A stretch of 64,000 nt of DNA. Origin: Streptomyces puniciscabiei. GTDB lineage: Bacteria > Actinomycetota > Actinomycetes > Streptomycetales > Streptomycetaceae. The notes beneath the pieces are model-generated. The model was given only the letters and a program-made list of their open reading frames with translations, searched no databases and was not told where the DNA came from. The position numbers and the translations under genes are program-made. Positions 56,628 through 64,000 of the stretch are shown piece by piece (within the stretch, counting starts at the first letter, position 1; each line of letters starts with the position of its first letter). The DNA is taken from NCBI RefSeq assembly GCF_006715785.1, contig NZ_VFNX01000001.1:1192501-1256500 (forward strand), read 5' to 3'.

Positions 56628-57350
56628 ATGCGGACAACATGGCGCAGGGGGATGCTCACGGCGCTGGCCGGGCTGCTGGTGGCGGGCTGCTCCGCCGCGC
56701 AGCCGGATGCCGGCGAACGCCACCGTCTGGCGATGTCGTCGGCGGCGCGGCACCAGCGGGCAGCGGCGGAACGGGCCGTTCGTGAGCGGGCGAAGGCCTT
56801 CGCCGCGCTTCCCTCACTGGAACCCGTCCTGCTGCGGTTCAGCGACTTCTGCTTCGGCCCGCGCCAGCCCGATCTCTTCGACCAGTCCGAGGACCCCGAC
56901 GTGGTGCACTGCCGGATGGACGCCATCGCCTACTACGGCGCGCCCCGTGGGGTGACGTCGACGCTTAGGGACATCGGCCGGGCGCACCTCGGCGACTGGG
57001 GCGGCCTGACGGGCGGGGGCCCGGACACCGGCGGGGTCGGCGGGCTCCGGTACGCCCTGGAGTACCAGCGGGACAAGGGTCGGCAGGCCGACGGGCTGCG
57101 CCTGTCCGAGCCGGAGCTCAACGATCCGTCGTTCACCGTCGAGTGGGACGACCCGTGGGACCCGGCGTGGCGCGTCCAGGACCCCACGCCGTGTCCCTCG
57201 CCCGCCCCGGACGGGCGGTGCGCTCTGGAGCCCGGCGGCACCACCCTCGCCGAGGCACGCGCCCGCTACGGCACCGTCTTCTCCGTCACCTTCAGAAGCC
57301 GGGAGTACTGGACGCTCTCCCGGCAGGAGTGGCGGCGCTCACGCGCGTGA
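56628..57350 (+). CDS. Lipoprotein of unknown function
   Basis: 240 residues; MRTTWRRGMLTALAGLLVAG with lipobox Cys21. The mature part has FSDFCFGPR, HCRMDAIAYYG, and CPSPAPDGRC, so four more cysteines likely form disulfides outside the cell. It converges with proS. No known domain recognised. The more internal ATGs would shorten the basic signal head. Confidence 0.78.
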   Translation: MRTTWRRGMLTALAGLLVAGCSAAQPDAGERHRLAMSSAARHQRAAAERAVRERAKAFAALPSLEPVLLRFSDFCFGPRQPDLFDQSEDPDVVHCRMDAIAYYGAPRGVTSTLRDIGRAHLGDWGGLTGGGPDTGGVGGLRYALEYQRDKGRQADGLRLSEPELNDPSFTVEWDDPWDPAWRVQDPTPCPSPAPDGRCALEPGGTTLAEARARYGTVFSVTFRSREYWTLSRQEWRRSRA

Positions 57351-57368
57351 CCGCCGCCCTCACCGTCG

Positions 57369-59072
57369 TCAGGCCGTGAGGCGGGCGATCGCTTCCTCGA
57401 CCGTCAGTTCCTCGCGCTCGCCGGTCTTGCGGTCCTTCAGCTCCAGGACGCCCTCGCCGGAGCGGCGGCCGGCGACCAGGATCTGCGGGACGCCGATCAG
57501 CTCCGCGTCGGTGAACTTCACGCCCGGGGAGACACCGGCCCGGTCGTCGACGAGGACACGGAGGCCGGCGGCGCGCAGCTTCTCGGAGACCTCGAGGGCC
57601 AGCTCGGTCTGCAGGGCCTTGCCGGCGGCGACCACATGCACGTCGGCCGGGGCGATCTCCTTGGGCCACACCAGGCCCTTGTCGTCGGCGCTCTGCTCGG
57701 CGATGGCCGCGACCGCGCGGGAGACGCCGATGCCGTAGGAGCCCATGGTGACGCGGACCGGCTTGCCGTTCTGGCCGAGGACGTCGAGCTTGAGGGCGTC
57801 GGTGTACTTCCGGCCGAGCTGGAAGATGTGCCCGATCTCGATGGCGCGGTCCAGCTTCAGGCCGGTGCCGCACTTCGGGCAGGGGTCGCCCTCCTGGACC
57901 ACGACCACGTCCACGTACTCGTCGACCTCGAAGTCACGGCCGGCGACGACGTTCCTGGCGTGGGTGTGCTCCTTGTTGGCGCCGGTGATCCAGGAGGTGC
58001 CGGGGGCCACGCGCGGGTCGGCGATGTACTTGACCTTCTCACCGAGGCCCTGCGGGCCGACGTAGCCGCGGACCAGGTCGGGACGGCCGGCGAAGTCCGC
58101 CTCGGTGACCATCTCGACCACGGCCGGGGCGAAGTGCGCCTCGACCTTGCCCAGGTCGACCTCGCGGTCGCCGGGGACGCCGACGGCGACGATCTCGCCG
58201 TCCACCTTCACCAGCAGGTTCTTCAGCGTGGCGGAGGCCGGGACGCCGAGGGAGGCGGCCAGGGTCTCGATGGTCGGGGTGTCGGGGGTCGGGATCTCCT
58301 CCAGGGCGGGGAGGGCCGAGCCGTCCACCGGCTGGAGCGCGTACGTGATCGCCTCGGTGTTGGCGGCGAAGTCGCAGTTCGGGCAGTCCGCGAAGGTGTC
58401 CTCGCCGGCCTCGGCCGGGGCCAGGAACTCCTCCGACTTCGAGCCGCCCATCGCGCCGGCGGTGGCCGCGCAGATGCGGTAGTCGAGGCCGAGGCGCTCG
58501 AAGATGCGCTGGTAGGCCTCGCGGTGCAGGGCGTAGGACTGGGCGAGGCCGTCGTCCGCCAGATCGAAGGAGTAGGAGTCCTTCATCTGGAACTCACGGC
58601 CGCGCAGGATGCCGGCCCGGGGCCGGGCCTCGTCACGGAACTTGGTCTGGATCTGGTAGAGGATCACCGGCAGGTCCTTGTAGGACGTGCACTGGTCCTT
58701 GACCAGGAGGGTGAAGATCTCCTCGTGGGTGGGGCCGAGGAGGTAGTCGCCGCCCTTGCGGTCCTTGAGCCGGAACAGCTCCTGGCCGTACTCGTCCCAG
58801 CGGCCGGTCGCCTCGTACGGCTCCCGGGGCAGGAGGGCGGGGAGCAGCACCTCCTGGGCGCCGATGGCGTCCATCTCCTCGCGCACGATCCGCTCCACGT
58901 TGGAGAGGACCTTCTTGCCGAGGGGCAGCCAGCTCCAGATGCCGGCGGCGGTGCGGCGGACGTAGCCGGCGCGGACGAGGAGCTTGTGGCTGAGGACCTC
59001 GGCATCCGCCGGGTCGTCGCGCAGCGTCTTCGCCATCAACTGGGACATGCGCTGGACCGGTGCGTTCGCCAT
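57369..59072 (-). CDS. proS: Proline--tRNA ligase
   Basis: Class II aminoacyl-tRNA synthetase, bacterial type of 567 residues. Motifs: [61 protein letters not shown] (motif 2 region), the insertion/editing domain (residues ~230-380), [17 protein letters not shown] (motif 3) and a C-terminal anticodon domain. ATG at 59072. No T-box leader was seen upstream. Confidence 0.96.
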   Translation of the reverse strand: MANAPVQRMSQLMAKTLRDDPADAEVLSHKLLVRAGYVRRTAAGIWSWLPLGKKVLSNVERIVREEMDAIGAQEVLLPALLPREPYEATGRWDEYGQELFRLKDRKGGDYLLGPTHEEIFTLLVKDQCTSYKDLPVILYQIQTKFRDEARPRAGILRGREFQMKDSYSFDLADDGLAQSYALHREAYQRIFERLGLDYRICAATAGAMGGSKSEEFLAPAEAGEDTFADCPNCDFAANTEAITYALQPVDGSALPALEEIPTPDTPTIETLAASLGVPASATLKNLLVKVDGEIVAVGVPGDREVDLGKVEAHFAPAVVEMVTEADFAGRPDLVRGYVGPQGLGEKVKYIADPRVAPGTSWITGANKEHTHARNVVAGRDFEVDEYVDVVVVQEGDPCPKCGTGLKLDRAIEIGHIFQLGRKYTDALKLDVLGQNGKPVRVTMGSYGIGVSRAVAAIAEQSADDKGLVWPKEIAPADVHVVAAGKALQTELALEVSEKLRAAGLRVLVDDRAGVSPGVKFTDAELIGVPQILVAGRRSGEGVLELKDRKTGEREELTVEEAIARLTA

Positions 59073-59147
59073 GGCTCTCGTACTCCTGCCGGGTATTAGG
59101 TGATGGCATAGGAGGTTAGCCGGGCCGCCTGTGCGGGCGGAAATCGG

Positions 59148-59678
59148 TTAGCGCCTGCGGAGGGGAAGCGGGGCGCCCATCACGGCGTACGGCCGCGGCG
59201 CGCTCGGGAAGTGGACCTGGCGGGCGAGGTCGACGTACCCGAGGGAGAAGTACAGGCCCCGGGCGGGGCTGTCGGTGTCGATCGCGGAGAGGATCGAGCG
59301 GGGTTCGGTGGCGGAGTCCGTGATGGTGGTGATCAGGCGGCGGCCGATGCCCCGGTTCTGGTGGTCGGGGTGGACGTGCAGCTCCGTGATCACGAAGGAG
59401 TCGTCCAGCCAGAAGTCGTTGCCGGCCGCGCGCAGGTACGGCTCCACGACGGTGGACCACCAGTGGGTGCGGGAGTTCGGCATGCCATAGACGAAGCCGA
59501 CGAGGTGCCCGCCGACGCTCGCGCCGAGGGCCCGCGCGCCCGGGAACTGCATGTGGCGCTGGACGATCTGCCGGCGTACGGCGACCTCGTCGGGGCCCAG
59601 CCCGAAGGCTACGGCCTGGACGGCCAGGGCCTCGTCGACGCGGGCAGCGAGGTCCAGGGAGCCGATCACGAGGTCCAT
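59148..59678 (-). CDS. GNAT acetyltransferase
   Basis: 176 residues; the acetyl-CoA loop HPDHQNRGIGRRLI (the Q/RxxGxG/A motif) follows ITELHV. The LYFSLGYVDL end is typical of GNAT. The N-terminal half (GPDEVAVRRQIVQRHMQFPG) is not specific. Substrate unknown. It lies between proS and a second GNAT gene on the same strand. Confidence 0.88.
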   Translation of the reverse strand: MDLVIGSLDLAARVDEALAVQAVAFGLGPDEVAVRRQIVQRHMQFPGARALGASVGGHLVGFVYGMPNSRTHWWSTVVEPYLRAAGNDFWLDDSFVITELHVHPDHQNRGIGRRLITTITDSATEPRSILSAIDTDSPARGLYFSLGYVDLARQVHFPSAPRPYAVMGAPLPLRRR

Positions 59679-59699
59679 GCCCGGGAGCGTACAGCGGGT

Positions 59700-60548
59700 T
59701 CAGAACAGGACGCTCATGAAAGCGCCCACCTCCTGGAAGCCCACCCTGCGGTAGGTCCGCCGCGCCGCCGTGTTGAAGTCGTTGACGTACAGGCTGACGA
59801 CCGGGGCCACGTCGGCGAGGGCGTAGCGCAGGACCGCCGCCATGCCGGGGGCCGCCAGGCCCCTCCCCCGGTACTCGGGGGCCACCCAGACGCCCTGGAT
59901 CTGGCAGGCCTGGCTGGTCGCCGCGCCGATCTCCGCCTTGAAGACGACCCTGCCGTGCTCGTCGAGGCGGGCGAAGGAGCGGCCGGAGCCGACGAGTTCG
60001 GCGACCCGGGCCTGGTACAGCAGCCCGCCGTCACCCGCCAGCGGCGATACACCCACCTCCTCGGTGAACATCGACACGCAGGCCGGCATGATCGTCTCCA
60101 TCTCGTCCTTGCGGACGCGGCGGACGTACGGGTCCGGGGCGATGTCGGCGGGCATCCGGTCGGTGACCATCAGGGGCTGGTGGGGGCGGACCTCGCGGGC
60201 GGGGCCCCAGTGGGGTTCCAGCAGGCGCCACAGCGCGGCGGTGGATCCGGCGGGGCCGACGATGGAGGAGCAGCGCCGGCCGGCCCTTCTCGCCCGGTCC
60301 GCGAAGGCGCGGACGGCGCGCGGGGTGGCGCAGACCGGGACCAGGTTGGCGCCCGCGTAGCACAGGGACGTGAGCATGCCGTCCTCGTACCAGCCCCACA
60401 TCTCGCCGCCGAGCCGCCAGGGGTCGAGGCCGGCGACCTGGACCCGGGAGGTCACGAAGGCGTTCGCGACCGGCTCGCGGTCGAGGACGGCGAGCGCGGC
60501 GTCAAGGTCGCTCGGTTCGAGCACCCGTGAGGTGGTCTGGGTCAACAC
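59700..60548 (-). CDS. DUF4081 GNAT acetyltransferase
   Basis: 282 residues from a GTG with GAGG 8 nt upstream (VLTQTTSRVLEPSDL). An N-terminal DUF4081 domain (~1-115; DLDAALAVLDREPVANAFV) is followed by a GNAT domain with QGVWVAPEYRGRGLAAPGM and SLYVNDFNTAARRTYRRVGF. It starts 21 nt before the preceding single-domain GNAT gene on the same strand, so they form a pair. Often found near rnj/dapA or truB blocks in Streptomyces; substrate unknown. Confidence 0.88.
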   Translation of the reverse strand: MLTQTTSRVLEPSDLDAALAVLDREPVANAFVTSRVQVAGLDPWRLGGEMWGWYEDGMLTSLCYAGANLVPVCATPRAVRAFADRARRAGRRCSSIVGPAGSTAALWRLLEPHWGPAREVRPHQPLMVTDRMPADIAPDPYVRRVRKDEMETIMPACVSMFTEEVGVSPLAGDGGLLYQARVAELVGSGRSFARLDEHGRVVFKAEIGAATSQACQIQGVWVAPEYRGRGLAAPGMAAVLRYALADVAPVVSLYVNDFNTAARRTYRRVGFQEVGAFMSVLF

Positions 60549-61507
60549 GTGCGGGGCCTCACCCTGGGGTTCTGCTGGTCCCGGAACTTTACCCCGAGCT
60601 TTTGCGGAGCGCTTCTGGGTGAGAACGGCCCAGCAGGACGACGTCCAGGGAGGTGGGCTTCTGCTGCCCCGGCGGCTTCCGTCCGGCACGCGACGGCGCC
60701 GTCCAGGGCGCGCAGCCGCGAGTCAAGAACTCTTCACCTCTTCCGCAGGCAGTGCGACGGTCGGAACAACGGCGTTGCCCCAGAAAACAACCAAGAGGGA
60801 TGTCGGTGACGTGGTGCGCGTCGCGTTCTCCAGAGGTGAACTCCTGGTCCAGGAAGGCGGCCGCCGCCCAGTCGATGCCCTCCCAGGCAGAGTGAGGAAA
60901 CCTGTTCAGGCCGCACGCCTCGAATGTATCGTTTTCCCCTTCTCAAGGATCAGTACATTCTTCCGAATCAGCGGGCGTGCGCATCAGACGGGCGGGCCTG
61001 GGTGTGTAGGCGAGCGGATCCCCTGTGGCACCGGTAAAACCGACTTTCTCTGCAGGCAGGCTTACTGCGCGTTGGACGGGCGTCGTCGCTGATGTCGGCA
61101 CCGCAGAAATATCGAGCTCCGGGCGAGCCGGCATACAGTGTGTCGAGGTCGGCCAGGCCCTCGTCCCTCCTGCCGGCAGGACCAACTTGCCCCGGTGCGT
61201 AGGCAACCATGATGAAGTCATGGCGACCAAGTGGAGTATCGGAGAATCTGTCGACCCACTTCGGCCGAGAATCGCCGTCACCGAAGGGAATGGGGAGGTT
61301 CGGGAGTTTACCCCAATCCAGTCTGCTGATTCCCCAGGGGAAAGTGTGCAAGTAGTATCGAATAGTTGGGGTGCACCTGTTTCTCCTAGGTGCGTGGAAG
61401 GTGTGCCAGTACGACCCTGCATTCCCGTTATGCGACCTGCCTGTGGACCGATCTCCTGCACGAACGGGATCGCATCGCCCACGATGAAGCGGCGGAGCAG
61501 GAGGCAT
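60549..61507. other. Gene-poor accessory stretch downstream of the toxin-immunity pair
   Basis: Almost 1 kb with no convincing intact gene. Base composition drops in GC around 61200-61400. Two overlapping minus-strand frames of about 179 codons cover 60943-61507 without a ribosome binding site or recognisable product. A shorter minus-strand piece at about 60795-60924 reads coding-like (NRFPHSAWEGIDWAAAAF ... LDQEFTSGERDAHH) with high third-position GC but no start. Probably decayed immunity/toxin cassettes or other accessory DNA. Confidence 0.5.
60795..60924 (-). pseudogene. Orphan coding remnant
   Basis: The minus strand reads FEACGLNRFPHSAWEGID then WAAAAFLDQEFTSGERDAHH with strong G/C preference in codon third positions, unlike the flanks. 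There is no start codon with a ribosome binding site, and downstream the frame loses coding character near 60795. Likely the relic of a gene once downstream of the immunity gene. Confidence 0.3.
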
Positions 61508-61972
61508 CTACGGGCGCAGAAGTTCGGCGCGCAGCGTTTCGTGAATGTCGGACGGGCACAGCAGTACGACGTCGAAGCTGGATTTTTCCTGTCCCGGGAG
61601 TTCCGGTTTTCCCGCCCAGAACGTCACGGAGTCATTCAGTGCACGCCATAGGATTTCGCGTTCTTCAGGTTCTTCGGAGAGTACCGCTTCGGCGTCGTCG
61701 ATGACCAGGAGGAAGTGCGTGGCAGCAAGCCAGTGAAGATCTTGCAAGCAGTCCCGCAACGCGTTCCAGTTCCAGCCGAAATAGCTCGGGAGCCGCAGCG
61801 CTTCGTAGAACTGGGTGAACACTCCGTCGGCATCGCGCATCTCCTGGCCCTGCATTCGGGCGGAGTAGATCAGGCCGGTGGGCGGAAGGGCCCGGCTCGC
61901 AGGAATCAAGGAGTCGGTCGACGTGACGCGAACTTCGGCTTCCTCCCGCGTCCACCAGAATCTTTCATTCAT
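61508..61972 (-). CDS. Barstar-family immunity protein
   Basis: 154 residues beginning MNERFWWTREEAEVRVTSTD (ATG at 61972, overlapping the toxin stop as ATGA). The barstar core is clear: FYEALRLPSYFGWNWNALRD (barstar pattern with an aromatic-Gly-x-Asn-x-x-Ala-Leu), CLQDLHWLAATHFLLVIDDA and SSFDVVLLCPSD. Barstar proteins inhibit extracellular guanyl-specific RNases of the barnase/RNase Sa group by plugging the active site with acidic side chains. It neutralises the ribonuclease tip of the adjacent YD-repeat protein. Intact immunity explains how the host survives. Confidence 0.88.
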   Translation of the reverse strand: MNERFWWTREEAEVRVTSTDSLIPASRALPPTGLIYSARMQGQEMRDADGVFTQFYEALRLPSYFGWNWNALRDCLQDLHWLAATHFLLVIDDAEAVLSEEPEEREILWRALNDSVTFWAGKPELPGQEKSSFDVVLLCPSDIHETLRAELLRP

Positions 61973-64000
61973 CGGCCGGTCTCCATGACGATGTAGGTCT
62001 GATAATGGGTCGGAGTGTAGTAGGCGGAGCCGTCGGAACCTGTAACGATTCTCTCGCCACCCCAGTTCGGATTGTCGATTGACTGCACGGTTCCCCATTC
62101 CGTGTATTTGATCGGTTTCCCCTGACTGTCGAACTCGGGGAGTTTGTAGCCGCCATTCTTTCCACTGTTCTCGAACGGCTTCGGAAGGGACGGCCCCATG
62201 CGCTGAGGGCCGGCGCCCTGCGCTTCGACACCGTACTCGCGTATGTCACGCAGAACTGCCTTCGACTCCTCCGGCACGTCGGCGGGGATCCACCCGGTGA
62301 GCTTTGACGTGTCGCCCAGGGTCTGGCCCACCTGGTAGTTCGGGGAGAGCCCCAGCGGGTCGCTCCAGGTATGCGGGTGAGGGACGTACGTATGGGGGTT
62401 GGGAGCAGGTGCCAGGCCGAGCGGGTCCGGGGTGACGTACCGGGCGACCTCGGGATCGTAGTGACGGAAGTAGTTGTAGTGGAGGCCGGTCTCGGGGTCG
62501 TAGTACTGCCCGGGGAAGCGGAGCGGCGTGTAGCCAGTGGCATCGGTGTTCCAGGCCGTGGTGCCCCAGAGTGTCCTGCGGGTGCGCCAGGCGACGTGCC
62601 CCTGTTCGTCGACGAGCTCGCTGGGGGTACCCACGAGATCGGTGACGATGGCGAAGAAGCGGGAGTCGATCTCCTGCTGCGGGGCGTCTATGGAGGTGAT
62701 GCGCTCGGTCTGGGCAACGGGATGGAGACCCTGGTGGTCCCAGGTAAGGGTGACCTGGTGCGTCAAGTCGTGGCTGCGTGTGGTCTGTTCACACAGTGTG
62801 GTGCCGTCCCACGTGAAATCGGTGCGTTCCAGCACCGTCCGCCCGTCGTCGGCGTAGCGGAGTTTGGCCGTGCGGCGGCCGAGAGGGTCGTAGGTGTAGC
62901 GCCAGCAGGTTCCGTCAGGGGTGATGACGGAGACGAGACGGTCTTCGGCGTCCCATTCGTAACGCCATGTGTCGGGCTTGCGGGACAGCCGGGTCTTCTG
63001 GCGCAGGATGACGCGACCGAGGGCGTCGTGCTCGTAGCGGACGTTGCCCGCACGGGTGATGCGGGTGCCCGTGTAGCCGCGCTCACCGGTCGCCTCATGA
63101 CCCGGGTGGCTGATCGGCCAGAGGGCGAGGGCTTGGTTGCCCGCTGAGTCGTAGGCGTACGTCTCGGTCCACGTCCCGGCCCGCACGGCAGTGACCCGGC
63201 CGATCGCGTCCAGTTCGAAGCGGTGGGTGCCGCCCAGTTGGTCCTCGATGGCGGTGACATTGCCGTCCGCGCGATAGGTGTATGCCCGGTGCTGGATCGT
63301 GCGGCCGACCGCATCGGTCACGGACTGCGTGGCGAGGCGGCCCCCGGAATCGAAGGTGTTGAGCAGACTGATCCGTTGGCCGATGTGGCGAGCCAGTTCG
63401 CGACCGGCCGCGTCGTGGACGAGGTGGATGGTTCGGCCGGAGGTGACCAGGTCGGTGCGGCGGCCCGCCGCGTCGTAGGACCAGCTGGTGCTGACGCCGG
63501 TCGGAGTGATGCGCCCGGTGCGACGCCGCAACGCGTCGTAGGTGTACCGCAGCTCCCGGTTGCACACGGTTTCCGAGCGGATCCGGCCGTACTGGTCGCG
63601 CAGGATCGTCAGCTCGGCGCCGTCGGGACCGGTGGCGCGCGCGAGTTCGTCGGTCAGGTCGTAAGCGAAGGTCGTGACTTGGCCGTCGGCGTCCTTGCGG
63701 ATGATCTGGCCGAGCTCGTTGCGGTCGAACGTCACCGTCTGCCCGAGCGTGTTCGTGCGGGAGGTGAGCCGTCCGGCGGCATCATACGAGTAGGTGAGGG
63801 TGCGCTGGTCGAAGTCGGTCTCGGCCATGAGACGGCTGGCCGCGTCATAGGTGTAACTCCAGGTCAGGCCCTGTGGGTCGGTGACCTTGGTGAGGCGCAG
63901 CTCGGTGTCATGATCGAAGGTGTAGCGGGCGCCATCGGGGGTGGTGCGGGCGGTGAGCAGGTCGAAGTGGGTGTACTCGAAGCGGGTGACGCCACCGACA
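61969..64000 (-). CDS. YD-repeat (Rhs-like) polymorphic toxin with ribonuclease tip, 5' end outside window
   Basis: The frame stays open to the window edge (GGVTRFEYTHFDLLTART ...), so only the last ~677 residues are seen. They contain many YD repeats (YSYDAAGRLTS; WSYDAAGRRTD; YAYDSAGNQALAL) and an Rhs-core end NPHTYVPHPHTWSDPLGLSP, after which the variable toxin begins. The last ~125 residues resemble RNase Sa/T1-like ribonucleases: a YTEWGTV strand with the Glu, then GGERIVTGSDGSAYYTPTHY with the Arg and catalytic His, matching the RNase Sa HEYTVI...RRIICG...DHYATF pattern. Predicted RNA-cleaving toxin exported for competition. Confidence 0.85.
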   Translation of the reverse strand, partial: VGGVTRFEYTHFDLLTARTTPDGARYTFDHDTELRLTKVTDPQGLTWSYTYDAASRLMAETDFDQRTLTYSYDAAGRLTSRTNTLGQTVTFDRNELGQIIRKDADGQVTTFAYDLTDELARATGPDGAELTILRDQYGRIRSETVCNRELRYTYDALRRRTGRITPTGVSTSWSYDAAGRRTDLVTSGRTIHLVHDAAGRELARHIGQRISLLNTFDSGGRLATQSVTDAVGRTIQHRAYTYRADGNVTAIEDQLGGTHRFELDAIGRVTAVRAGTWTETYAYDSAGNQALALWPISHPGHEATGERGYTGTRITRAGNVRYEHDALGRVILRQKTRLSRKPDTWRYEWDAEDRLVSVITPDGTCWRYTYDPLGRRTAKLRYADDGRTVLERTDFTWDGTTLCEQTTRSHDLTHQVTLTWDHQGLHPVAQTERITSIDAPQQEIDSRFFAIVTDLVGTPSELVDEQGHVAWRTRRTLWGTTAWNTDATGYTPLRFPGQYYDPETGLHYNYFRHYDPEVARYVTPDPLGLAPAPNPHTYVPHPHTWSDPLGLSPNYQVGQTLGDTSKLTGWIPADVPEESKAVLRDIREYGVEAQGAGPQRMGPSLPKPFENSGKNGGYKLPEFDSQGKPIKYTEWGTVQSIDNPNWGGERIVTGSDGSAYYTPTHYQTYIVMETGR

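Noticed and set aside
60943..61507. Two overlapping minus-strand frames of about 179 codons as genes
   Set aside because: No ribosome binding site, mixed codon usage and no recognisable domain; listed as unresolved sequence instead.

Overview
The window is actinobacterial and almost certainly from Streptomyces. It has very high GC, many GTG/TTG starts behind GGAGG-like ribosome binding sites, and the conserved Streptomyces block rnj-dapA-thyX ... dapB-M16 peptidase-pnp-rpsO, an ESX/type VII secretion (T7SS) locus, then ribF ... truB-rbfA-ylxP-infB-ylxR-nusA-rimP ... proS. No rRNA, tRNA, CRISPR array or insertion sequence was seen.

Region 1 (1-11.7 kb) is housekeeping. RNase J (cut by the window edge), DapA and ThyX lie on the minus strand. 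Two small membrane proteins and a short-chain dehydrogenase lie on plus. A minus-strand series rpsO > pnp > M16 zinc peptidase > dapB > membrane protein follows. A small Gly/His/Tyr-rich membrane protein and a DUF397 protein (probable BldB) lead into region 2.

Region 2 (11.7-41.5 kb) is one ESX/T7SS locus. The core is EccD, EccC, EccB, EccE and two mycosin proteases. A minus-strand series starting near 27.85 kb encodes a helical partner protein, a 601-residue WXG-type substrate candidate, a mycosin, two WXG100 proteins (EsxB/EsxA-like), a pseudokinase, and two membrane Ser/Thr kinases whose exported halves look like PQQ beta-propellers. A second set holds more T7SS substrate-like proteins (29.5-31.1 kb), a lipoprotein and conserved unknowns. 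The eccB-mycP operon ends in a small gene broken by two frameshifts. EccE and an unknown partner precede a proline-rich MinD/ParA-like ATPase reminiscent of mycobacterial EspI. The likely division of labour is that EccB/C/D/E form the membrane channel, mycosins process or stabilise, Esx and WXG proteins are cargo, and the kinases sense something outside the cell.

Region 3 (41.5-60.5 kb) is mostly translation and RNA maintenance: RibF, TruB, RbfA, YlxP, IF2, YlxR, NusA, RimP and ProS. Between them sits a very large protein made of a serine-protease fold lacking its catalytic Ser, a Walker A NTPase, and a linker with a 192-bp tandem repeat. A cluster of two envelope or ferritin-like proteins, a degenerate aminoglycoside-phosphotransferase homologue, another lipoprotein and two acetyltransferases complete the region.

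Region 4 (60.5-64 kb) is accessory. The 3' end of a YD-repeat (Rhs-like) polymorphic toxin carries a C-terminal domain resembling RNase Sa/T1-family ribonucleases, and its stop codon overlaps the start of a barstar-family immunity gene. Downstream is about 1 kb of lower-GC sequence with only broken coding-like pieces.

The most distinctive material is the ESX-embedded signalling module (pseudokinase plus two propeller kinases with internal twin-arginine motifs), the dead-protease/NTPase giant, and the ribonuclease-barstar pair.
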